From the NCBI GenBank assembly GCA_017450425.1, contig JAFSUV010000231.1, positions 1-19,664 on the forward strand: a DNA stretch of 19,664 nucleotides, written 5' to 3'. Position 1 is the stretch's first letter, and every line of letters starts with the position of its first letter. Position numbers and translations under genes: made by a program. Of the stretch, positions 6,710 to 13,518 are shown one piece after another. The notes beneath the pieces were generated by a model that searched no databases, was not told the origin of the DNA, and saw nothing but the letters and a program-made list of their open reading frames with translations. The stretch is from Kiritimatiellia bacterium. Its GTDB lineage: Bacteria; Verrucomicrobiota; Kiritimatiellia; RFP12; UBA3636.

Positions 6710-8081
6710 ACTTGCCGATTTGTCCGCCACGCTTCGCATGATCGGCGAAGAGAACCTCGACGTGCGCACCGTCACGATCGGGGTGAACCTGAACGGCTGC
6801 GCCTCGGAAGACCCGGATCGCCTCTGCGCCGCGGTGCGCGACAGAATCCGCACCGCAGCGGGGCGTCTCGTCGAAACGGCGGACACCGTCTCCGCGCGCT
6901 ACGGCGTGCAGATCGTGAACAAGCGCCTCGCGATAAGTCCGGCGTCGGTGCTGCTGGAGCGCCACGCCGGGCGCATCGACACCGCAGTCGCGCTCGCCAA
7001 GGCGCTCGACAGGGCGGTCGAGGACGTCGGCATCGACCTTGTGGGCGGATATTCGGCGCTAGTGCACAAGGGCATGACGCCGGGCGAAAGGACGCTCATC
7101 GACGCGCTTCCGGAGGCCCTCTCCGAGACCCGCCACGTGTGCGCGTCCATCAACATCGGCTCCACCAAAGCCGGCATCAACGTGGGCGCGGCGGCGCTCG
7201 TCGCCGAGAAGTGCCTCCTTCTCGCCCGCGCGACGAAGGACCGCAACGGGTTCGGCGCCGCCAAGCTCGTCGTGTTCGCGAACCAGCCGGAGGACAATCC
7301 GTTCATGGCCGGCGCGGAACTCGGCGCCGGCGAGCCGGGCGTCGTCATAAACGTGGGGGTTTCGGGGCCGGGAGTGGTCAAGCGGGCGCTCGACCGCCTC
7401 CTTGCGCGCAGACCCGGCGCGACGCTCGACGAAATCGCCGAAGAGGTGAAGCACACGAGCTACCGCGTGACGCGCGTGGGCGAGCTCGTCGGGCATGAAG
7501 TGGCGCGGGCGCTCGGAGTGCCGTTCGGCGTGGTGGATCTGGCGCTTGCGCCGACATCGAAGGTCGGCGACAGCGTGGGCGAAATCTACCAGGCGATGGG
7601 CATCGGCAGACTTGGCGCGCCGGGCACGACCGCCGCCGTGATGATGCTGAACGACGCGGTGAAGAAAGGCGGCTCGTTCGCATCGTCGTCCGTGGGCGGC
7701 CTTTCCGGCGCGTTCATCCCGGTGATGGAGGACCACGCGATGAGCGAAGCCGTGACGCAGGGTTCGCTCACGCTCGAAAAGCTGGAGGCGATGACAAGCG
7801 TCTGCTCGGTCGGACTCGACATGATCCTCGTGCCCGGCGACATCGAGGCGCCGGACATCGCGGGGCTTTACCTCGACGAAGCGGCCATCGGCGTCGCGAA
7901 CCGCAAGACGACCGGCGTGCGCGTCATACCGGTGCCCGGCGCGAAGCCCGGCGCGTTCGTCGATTTCGGCGGTCTTTTCGGCTACGGCACCGTCGTAAGC
8001 CCGGTGTGCACCGGCGGGAGCGGCGATTTCGTCCGCCACGGCGGGCACATCCCGGCCCCGATCCATTCGCTCTCCAACTGA
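6702..8081 (+). CDS. UPF0210 / DUF711 (PFL) family protein
   Basis: A 459-residue cytoplasmic protein of a widespread family with no assigned reaction as far as I know. Family hallmarks seen: the N-terminal LRMIGEENLDVRTVTIGVNLNGCA, SALVHKGMTPGE near 115, CASINIGSTKAGINVGA near 150, VVINVGVSGPGVVKRAL, KVGDSVGEIYQAMG, GLSGAFIPVMEDHAMSEA, and the Gly-rich C-terminus with FGGLFGYGTVV. The length is normal for the family and the gene looks intact. It is translationally linked to the ACT gene by an eight-base overlap and has a strong SD. The conserved ACT-UPF0210 pairing suggests the ACT protein senses a ligand for, or regulates, this protein; that is inference. Confidence 0.93.
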   Translation: MLELADLSATLRMIGEENLDVRTVTIGVNLNGCASEDPDRLCAAVRDRIRTAAGRLVETADTVSARYGVQIVNKRLAISPASVLLERHAGRIDTAVALAKALDRAVEDVGIDLVGGYSALVHKGMTPGERTLIDALPEALSETRHVCASINIGSTKAGINVGAAALVAEKCLLLARATKDRNGFGAAKLVVFANQPEDNPFMAGAELGAGEPGVVINVGVSGPGVVKRALDRLLARRPGATLDEIAEEVKHTSYRVTRVGELVGHEVARALGVPFGVVDLALAPTSKVGDSVGEIYQAMGIGRLGAPGTTAAVMMLNDAVKKGGSFASSSVGGLSGAFIPVMEDHAMSEAVTQGSLTLEKLEAMTSVCSVGLDMILVPGDIEAPDIAGLYLDEAAIGVANRKTTGVRVIPVPGAKPGAFVDFGGLFGYGTVVSPVCTGGSGDFVRHGGHIPAPIHSLSN

Positions 8082-8092
8082 GGCGCGGCGCA

Positions 8093-9523
8093 ATGGGCGG
8101 AGACAGGAGACTGGAAACGCTCGGCGAGGGCAGGATTCTGCCCCTGCTGTGGCGTTTTGCATGGCCGGCGCTCATCACGATGACGCTCAACATGCTCTAC
8201 AACGTCGTTGACAGGGTTTACATCGGGCACGGATGCGGCGCGGACGCCATCACCGGCCTTACGATGTCCTTTCCCGTGATGATGGTGATGGGAGCGTTCG
8301 GGCCTCTCATCGGCGTCGGCTCCGGCACCGTGATCTCGATTTCGCTCGGCGAAAAGGATTTCAAGACCGCCGAAAGGGCGCTCGGCCAGTGCGTGGCGAT
8401 GAAACTCCTGCTCGGCGTCACCGTCGCCCCGGCGCTGGTGCTGCTGCTCAACCCGCTGCTGCGGCTGATGGTCGGCGACGGCGTGACGCCGGAGGCGTTC
8501 CACTACGCGCGCACCTACCTCGCGACCGTGGTGCCGTTCCATTTCCTCGCCCACCTGGCGTTCGGGCTTTCGGCCTGCATGCGCGCGGAGGGTTCGCCCG
8601 TGTCGGCCATGCGCTGCATGGTCGTGGGCGCAGTCTCCAACATCGTGCTCGATCCGCTGCTCATTTTCGAGCGGATCGACGTGTGGCACATCCACCTGCG
8701 CGGGTTCGGGATGGGGGTCGTCGGCGCGGCGTGGGCGACCAACGCCGCGATGGCGCTCGCCTGCGGCGCCGCGCTTCTGCACTACGCGCGGGGGCGCTCC
8801 GTCGTGAAACTGCACTGGCGCAACGTGCGGATATACCGCGGCCTGGCGCCGCGCGTGCTCGCGATCGGCATCTCGCCGTTTCTCATGCAGTTTGCGGGCT
8901 CCACGGTCAATTTCTCGTTGAACCGCGCCTTTTCGACATGGAGCGCCACGCCCGCCGAAGGGACGGTGCAAATCGCCGCGTTCGGCATCCTCCATACGGT
9001 CGCGATGCTGTTCTTCATGCCCGCGATGGGCGTGCAGCAGGGCTTCGGCCCGATCATCGGCTACAACTGGGGCGCGAAGAATTTCGGCCGCGTCCTGAAG
9101 TCGATCGAGCTTTCGGTCGCCCTCACCACGATCGGCGTCTCGCTCGCGTGCGCGATGCAACTCGGTTTTGCCCGCGGGCTCGCATGGTGCATCGCCGATG
9201 CGCCGGGCGTCACGGACGCCGGCGCGTTCGCGATCCGGATCGGCAACTGCATGGTCTGGTGCATAGGACTCAATGTCGCGGCCACGACGTATTACCAGTC
9301 GATCGGCAAACCGCGCCCGGCGATCATCCTGTCGCTCATGCGCCAGGTCCTGGTGCTTCTGCCATGCGTCTGGATCCTGCCGCGCCTCTTCCCGGCCCAT
9401 GCCGTGCTGGCGATATGGCTCGCCATGCCGATCTCGGACTTCATCGCGTTCGTCGCCTCGATTTTCCCCATGGCGCACGAGCGCAGGGCGCTTCTCGCGA
9501 AAATCGCCGGAACGGCGGCGTAG
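8093..9523 (+). CDS. MATE-family multidrug/Na+ antiporter
   Basis: A 476-residue inner-membrane protein expected to have 12 helices in two homologous halves and to export organic cations or metabolites in exchange for Na+ or H+. Seen: an N-terminal half opening LLWRFAWPALITMTLNMLYNVVDRVYIGH and GSGTVISISLGEKD, a mid-protein SACMRAEGSP and NIVLDPLLIF (the typical MATE stretch at the end of the first half), and a second half with FMPAMGVQQGFGPIIGYNWGAK, another signature segment. The start is ATG 8093, eleven bases after the UPF0210 stop; the SD is weak (GAGG in that gap). Longer in-frame starts overlap UPF0210 coding sequence and lack MATE similarity. Probably co-transcribed with the ACT/UPF0210 genes. 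Convergent with the CsoR-type gene, leaving only two bases between stops. Substrate unknown. Confidence 0.93.
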   Translation: MGGDRRLETLGEGRILPLLWRFAWPALITMTLNMLYNVVDRVYIGHGCGADAITGLTMSFPVMMVMGAFGPLIGVGSGTVISISLGEKDFKTAERALGQCVAMKLLLGVTVAPALVLLLNPLLRLMVGDGVTPEAFHYARTYLATVVPFHFLAHLAFGLSACMRAEGSPVSAMRCMVVGAVSNIVLDPLLIFERIDVWHIHLRGFGMGVVGAAWATNAAMALACGAALLHYARGRSVVKLHWRNVRIYRGLAPRVLAIGISPFLMQFAGSTVNFSLNRAFSTWSATPAEGTVQIAAFGILHTVAMLFFMPAMGVQQGFGPIIGYNWGAKNFGRVLKSIELSVALTTIGVSLACAMQLGFARGLAWCIADAPGVTDAGAFAIRIGNCMVWCIGLNVAATTYYQSIGKPRPAIILSLMRQVLVLLPCVWILPRLFPAHAVLAIWLAMPISDFIAFVASIFPMAHERRALLAKIAGTAA

Positions 9524-9525
9524 CC

Positions 9526-9801
9526 TCAGTTCATGTTCGCGAAGCGCTCGACCGCTTTGACGAAACTGGCCGTGATCTTGTCGGCGTCCCCGCACGGGAG
9601 GCCGTCCCGGATGCAATTCCGGATGTGCGTCTGCATGATGATGCTGCCGCACATGTTCAGCGCCGATTTGGCGGCATGGATCTGGGAGAGAACATCCTCG
9701 CACGGCACATCTTCGCCGAGCATCCTTTCGATGGCCTGGACCTGTCCGGCTATCCTTCGCAGCCTGCGGTGCAGGTCGCCGTCTTCCATGCATTGCTTCA
9801 T
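9526..9801 (-). CDS. CsoR/FrmR-family (DUF156) metal-sensing repressor
   Basis: A 91-residue all-helical DNA-binding regulator. Seen: HRRLRRIAGQVQAIERML, the family N-terminal DNA-contacting helix, and the metal triad C34, H59, C63, with the same spacing as the copper ligands Cys36, His61 and Cys65 of Mycobacterium tuberculosis CsoR. The CsoR second-shell Glu near position 81 is replaced (Ser79 here), and extra cysteines lie at 4, 51 and 70. Copper sensing is thus plausible but not certain; nickel, aldehyde or persulfide sensing are alternatives. ATG 9801 is supported by GGAGG seven bases upstream. Promoter at 9856-9884. No copper ATPase or chaperone gene is adjacent, so its target lies elsewhere, or is its own promoter or the divergent symporter gene. 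Confidence 0.92.
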   Translation of the reverse strand: MKQCMEDGDLHRRLRRIAGQVQAIERMLGEDVPCEDVLSQIHAAKSALNMCGSIIMQTHIRNCIRDGLPCGDADKITASFVKAVERFANMN

Positions 9802-9808
9802 GCCTTTT

Positions 9809-9813
9809 CCTCC
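9809..9813 (-). promoter_or_regulatory. Shine-Dalgarno site of the CsoR-type gene
   Basis: GGAGG on the minus strand, seven bases before ATG 9801. It fixes the start and rules out the much longer upstream in-frame extension. Confidence 0.75.
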
Positions 9814-9855
9814 GTTTGAGCGGACGTTTGCCCGCAATCGTCGCAACGCGTCGGG

Positions 9856-9884
9856 ATGATACTCGTTCCCTGGATCGCTTGCAA
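9856..9884 (-). promoter_or_regulatory. Promoter of the CsoR-type gene with a GGGA/TCCC dyad
   Basis: On the minus strand: TTGCAA (9879-9884), a 17-base spacer, TATCAT (9856-9861). The predicted leader is about 47 bases. An inverted repeat GGGA-N10-TCCC (9853-9870) straddles the -10, a reasonable place for an autoregulatory operator. The operator role is inference. Confidence 0.55.
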
Positions 9885-9902
9885 TGGCGTAAACTCCGGC
9901 GG

Positions 9903-9923
9903 TTTGCCTCCGAACGGAGCAAA
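9903..9923. repeat. Inverted repeat between the divergent CsoR and symporter genes
   Basis: CTCC-GAAC-GGAG core, extended with a one-base bulge to TTTG/CAAA arms, lying between the csoR-type -35 and the symporter's candidate -10. It is not followed by a U run on either strand, so it is not an intrinsic terminator. A regulator site is possible. Confidence 0.3.
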
Positions 9924-9936
9924 AAAGCCTCATCTG

Positions 9937-9945
9937 TGGTACCAT
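9937..9945 (+). promoter_or_regulatory. Candidate extended -10 for the SSS symporter gene
   Basis: TGG followed by TACCAT. No acceptable -35 at 16-18 bases. It would give a leader of about 110 bases before ATG 10061. Weak. Confidence 0.3.
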
Positions 9946-10060
9946 TTGCCCGACAGCGCGTCCGCGCGCCGGAAAAGCGGATGTGAACCACCGGCCTTTT
10001 GATCGCACTTGCCGCAAAGAGGCTGTTTTTTGCAAATTCCGGCAATTCCTTCCCTTGAAA

Positions 10061-12385
10061 ATGTTTTCCTGGTACCACATCCTCATCATCGCCGTCCCGG
10101 TCGCCGCCGTCATTTTCGCCGCCTACCACTGCCGCCGCTACGTCCGCAGCGTCACGGACTTCCTCGTCGCCGGCCGCTGCGCCGGGCGCTACGTGCTGCT
10201 GTCGGGCGGCATGATGGGCGGACTCTCGGTCGTGACGTTCGTCGGGAACGCGGAGGTGCACTACAACACCGGCTACGGGATGAACTACTGGAACCAGATC
10301 CTGCTGCCGATGACGATCATGATGAGCATGTTCGGCTGGATCAGCTACCGCTTCCGGGAAACGCGCGCCATGAGCAGCGGCCAGTTCCTCGAGATGCGCT
10401 ACAGCCGCGGCGTCCGCCGCCTCGCCGCCATCCTCCGCGGTTCGGCGGACGCCCTCGCCAACTGCATCGGCCCGGCGGTGGCGGTGCGCTTCCTCATCTA
10501 CCTGCTTGGCATCCCGCACCGCTTCGAGCTCTTCGGCCGCGTCGTCCCGACGTTTCCCTTTTTCCTGGCGGGGCTCGTCGCATTCGCCGTCTTCATAATC
10601 CTTTGCGGCGGCCGCATTTCGCTGCTCGTGACGGATGCCGTGCAGGGGCTCGTGGCGTATCCGATTTTCGTCATAATGTGCGTTTACATCTTCACGGAGT
10701 TTTCGTGGACGCACGAAATCTCCGCCGTGATGGCCGACCGCGTGCCGGGCGAATCGTTCATGAACCCGTACGACATCTCGGAGCTTAGGGACTTCAACCT
10801 CTTCGCCCTCGTGGTCACGGTCTTCCACCGCATTTTCGGCGGCGCATGGGTCGGCAACGGCTACGGCACGGTGGCGCGCTCGCCGCACGAGCAGAAAATG
10901 GCGGGCATCACGGGCAACTTCGGAAACGGCTTCTCCGCCCTGCTGCCGATCCTCTTCGTCCTGGCGATGCTCGCCGTGATGAACCACAAGAACTACGCCG
11001 ACAAGGCGCACGAGATCCGCCAGGAGCTCTCGGTGCGCGTCTCGGACGAACTTGCGACGGATCCCGCGCTGGTGTCCGCAGTCAGCGAAAAAATCGCCGC
11101 CATGCCGGTCCAGCGCCACGAAATCGGGGTTGACGAACCGCTCTCGCGCACCAAAAACCTCGACACGCCGTACCTCGATGCGGTCCACGAGACGTACCTG
11201 GCCGAAATGGCCGACGAAGACGCCGCCAACAAGCTTTTCCAGGGCTACCGCACGACCTACATGCAGCAGATGCTGCCGATGGTCATCCGCAACTTTTTCC
11301 CGAAGTGGCTCGTGGCACTGCTGGTGATGCTGTGCATCCTGCTGGTGGTCTCCACCGACGACACCCGCATCTTCGACTCCTCCAACACCTGGGTGCAGGA
11401 CTTCATACTGCCGTTCTTCAAAAAGCCGCCGTCGCCGCGGGCGCACCTGCTGCTTTTCAAGAGCGTCGTCGTGCTGATGGGCGTGGTTTTCTGGTGCGGA
11501 TCGTATTTCCTCGCGCAGATGGACTACATCAACATGTTCGTCTCGATCGCCTGCTCGATCTGGATCGCCGGCGCCGGCATCGTCGTGACGGGCGGCCTCT
11601 ACTGGAAGCGCGGCACCACGGCCGGCGCCTATGCCGCGCTCGCTTCGGGCGGCCTCGTGGCGCTCGCCGGGCTTCTCGTGCAGCGCAACTGGCAGACAGG
11701 CGTTTATCCGTGGCTCGTCGCGCAGGGGTGGGACGCCGGCTTCCGCCACTTCCTCGAAATCTGCTCTTCGCCGCTCAGGCCTTGGGTCGATTGGCGCGTT
11801 TCGGACGAACTCTGGCCGGTGAAGTTCCCGATCAACTCCACGGAAATCGGCTTCATCGCGGACCTTGTGGCGTACTTCCTCTACATCTCCCTTTCGCTCG
11901 CAACGTGCCGCGAACCGTTCAACATGGATCGCATGCTGCACCGCGGCAAATACGCCGGCGCGGACGGCGAAAAGCGCATCCACACGCGCCTCACCTGGAA
12001 GAGTCTGCTGAACCACTTCGTCTCGATCACGCCCGAATACACGCGCGGCGACAAGATAATCGCATGGTTCGTGTTCGTCTATGTCGTCTTCTACAAGTTC
12101 CTCGGGGCGTTCGTCGGCGCATACTTGGCAAGCACGGCGTTCCAATGGGGAGTGCGCCAGTGGAGCAACTACTTCTTCGTGATCACGCTCGCCGTGCCGT
12201 TCGTCCTGGGCCTCGGCACCACGGTGTGGTTCACGATCGGGTCGATCCTCGACATCCGGCGGCTGTTCCGCGATCTGGAGACGCGCACCCGCAACGCGCT
12301 GGACAACGGGATGGTGGACGGCCACGTGTCGCTCGCCGACAAGGCGGACTTCTCCGCCCGCGACGCCGCGTCGCAGGCGCGGTAG
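10061..12385 (+). CDS. SSS-family sodium:solute symporter, long form
   Basis: A 774-residue inner-membrane transporter that couples uptake of an unidentified solute to Na+. Seen: a first helix (WYHILIIAVPVAAVIFAAY), then VTDFLVAGR and SGGMMGGLSVVTFVGNAE, the typical SSS core start; QFLEMRYSR; VTDAVQGLVAYPIFVIM; and VVSTDDTRIFDSSNTWVQD, matching the family's sodium-site helix 8 region with the STDD motif; many later helices. Oddities: a soluble, charged segment of about 100 residues (about 307-404) sits between two helices before the STDD motif. The C-terminal extension carries further helices and a charged tail. ATG 10061 is chosen because the transporter begins there; it has no SD and the upstream in-frame extension is not family-like. 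Divergent from the CsoR-type gene and convergent with the thioesterase gene, 12 bases apart. Substrate not inferable. Confidence 0.9.
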   Translation: MFSWYHILIIAVPVAAVIFAAYHCRRYVRSVTDFLVAGRCAGRYVLLSGGMMGGLSVVTFVGNAEVHYNTGYGMNYWNQILLPMTIMMSMFGWISYRFRETRAMSSGQFLEMRYSRGVRRLAAILRGSADALANCIGPAVAVRFLIYLLGIPHRFELFGRVVPTFPFFLAGLVAFAVFIILCGGRISLLVTDAVQGLVAYPIFVIMCVYIFTEFSWTHEISAVMADRVPGESFMNPYDISELRDFNLFALVVTVFHRIFGGAWVGNGYGTVARSPHEQKMAGITGNFGNGFSALLPILFVLAMLAVMNHKNYADKAHEIRQELSVRVSDELATDPALVSAVSEKIAAMPVQRHEIGVDEPLSRTKNLDTPYLDAVHETYLAEMADEDAANKLFQGYRTTYMQQMLPMVIRNFFPKWLVALLVMLCILLVVSTDDTRIFDSSNTWVQDFILPFFKKPPSPRAHLLLFKSVVVLMGVVFWCGSYFLAQMDYINMFVSIACSIWIAGAGIVVTGGLYWKRGTTAGAYAALASGGLVALAGLLVQRNWQTGVYPWLVAQGWDAGFRHFLEICSSPLRPWVDWRVSDELWPVKFPINSTEIGFIADLVAYFLYISLSLATCREPFNMDRMLHRGKYAGADGEKRIHTRLTWKSLLNHFVSITPEYTRGDKIIAWFVFVYVVFYKFLGAFVGAYLASTAFQWGVRQWSNYFFVITLAVPFVLGLGTTVWFTIGSILDIRRLFRDLETRTRNALDNGMVDGHVSLADKADFSARDAASQAR

Positions 12386-12397
12386 GCGCCCCGCGCC
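12376..12397. terminator. Possible bidirectional hairpin between convergent genes
   Basis: Seven-base stem GGCGCGG / CCGCGCC with an eight-base loop, spanning the stop of the symporter gene and the short gap before the thioesterase stop. No U tract on either side, so termination is unproven. Confidence 0.3.
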
Positions 12398-13156
12398 CTA
12401 CACCCAGCGGGTCGCGGCCAGGATGTGGTCGCCGCCGCCGGGTGCGCGGACGCGGTGGAAGAACTCCCCCGGCGCGGTTTCCAGCGAAACCGATTCGACT
12501 GTCTCACCGTACAGCGTCTCGGAGCGGAACACGATGTCGAGCCTGGCGAGGCGCTTTGCGGCCACGGTCTCTCCGGGCACGCTTTCGAGCATCCATGCGG
12601 CGTAATGCGCGTTGTTCACGTGGCCGTTGAGGTCGATGTGGGCGCGCATCACCCGGAAAGGGCGGACGCTGGGTTCTCCCGCGCCGGCGCCTTCGGCCGG
12701 CGGCCGCAGGCTCATGAACGGATCCGTCGCCCCGCCGAATACCGGCGTCAGGCCGGACTCGAGCGCTCCGGCGCCGGCCGGGATGCGCACGGCGCGGCGC
12801 GCCTCCGGGTCGATGACCATCCACCGCGTGGAAGCCGCGGCGCACGGCGTGCCGTCGTCGAGGCGGATCCTGAAGTCGCGGTCGGCCGAGAGGGCGCGCA
12901 CGGTGTGCGGAAACGTCTCCACGACCACGGTTTCCCGCCACTTCGGAAGACGCTCCACGTCCAGACGCAGGTGGGCGAGCACCCATGCGCCGCGCCTGCC
13001 GGTTTCGCCGTCGATGACCGGCATGTCGATGCCGAGGACGCGGGCGTGTTCGGAAGCGGTTTCCTGCATGTAGTCGAGGATGCGCGGCACGGCGACTTCC
13101 GCCTTCGGGCCGCACTCGTACGAGCGCACAGAGTATCTGGAAATGTAAGGCGTCAT
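12398..13156 (-). CDS. Acyl-ACP thioesterase (FatA/FatB-like, double hotdog)
   Basis: A 252-residue cytoplasmic enzyme hydrolysing acyl-ACP to free fatty acid and ACP. Seen: the N-terminal hotdog domain with RILDYMQETASEHA (about 25-38), where the family's substrate helix lies, WVLAHLRLDVERLPKWRE (about 58-75) and TRWMVID (110-116). The second hotdog carries DLNGHVNNAHYAAWMLESVP (175-194), whose D175, N177 and H179 correspond to the catalytic Asp-Asn-His set of plant FatB. Length fits bacterial members. The start ATG 13156 overlaps the original recD2 stop as ATGA, so it was translationally coupled to recD2 and is the last gene of the repair operon. With the amber codon in recD2, ribosomes would stop 363 bases short of it, which may lower its translation. 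Chain-length preference cannot be read. Confidence 0.9.
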   Translation of the reverse strand: MTPYISRYSVRSYECGPKAEVAVPRILDYMQETASEHARVLGIDMPVIDGETGRRGAWVLAHLRLDVERLPKWRETVVVETFPHTVRALSADRDFRIRLDDGTPCAAASTRWMVIDPEARRAVRIPAGAGALESGLTPVFGGATDPFMSLRPPAEGAGAGEPSVRPFRVMRAHIDLNGHVNNAHYAAWMLESVPGETVAAKRLARLDIVFRSETLYGETVESVSLETAPGEFFHRVRAPGGGDHILAATRWV

Positions 13157-13518
13157 TTTTTCACTCCGTCGCCGGGCGTTGCAGGCGACATGATGGCGAT
13201 CGGATCCAAAACCGGGTTTTTCAGCCGCTCCGCAAGGGCGGTGCGGCGCGAAGCGGTGTCGTTGTCGGCTATTGCCATGTGGATCGCCACCGGCGAACCC
13301 ACGATGCAGACGAGTTTGCGGCCGCGCGTAAGCGCCGTGTAGAGCAGGTTGCGCTTCAGCATCACGTAGTGCTGGCGGCCGACCACGACCACCACGGCCG
13401 GGTATTCGCTCCCCTGCGACTTGTGGATCGTCGCCGCGTAGGCGAGCGAGAGTTCGTCCAGCTCCGACTCCTGGTAAAGCGCTTCGCGGCCGTCGAAATC
13501 GACGGAGAGGGTTTTCGC
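13153..13518 (-). pseudogene. recD2: C-terminal remainder of RecD2 helicase after an in-frame amber codon
   Basis: Directly after the TAG at 13519-13521 the same frame continues for 121 codons with clear RecD2 sequence: VDFDGREALYQESELDELSLAYA, then motif V (ATIHKSQGSEYPAVVVVV) and motif VI (LLYTALTRGRKLVCIVG), ending at TGA 13153-13155. These motifs are needed for ATP hydrolysis and strand translocation in superfamily 1B helicases, so the truncated product should be inactive. A single base change (for example TAG from CAG, GAG or AAG) would restore a 752-residue protein of normal length. No reinitiation start with a ribosome site is evident. Either a true nonsense mutation or a consensus error. 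Confidence 0.85.

Noticed and set aside
8233..9819. A 528-codon plus-strand frame overlapping the MATE gene
   Set aside because: Arg-rich out-of-frame reading of the MATE gene, which itself has membrane helices and family motifs.
9802..10113. Upstream in-frame extension of the CsoR-type gene to 195 codons
   Set aside because: The true start has a good SD and a well-placed promoter inside this region. The extension has no family similarity and reads through the divergent symporter's leader.
7982..12325. A 1447-codon open frame on the minus strand across the MATE, CsoR and SSS genes
   Set aside because: His/Arg/Asp-rich low-complexity translation with no domain, running through several real genes. 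Product of GC-rich codon bias.
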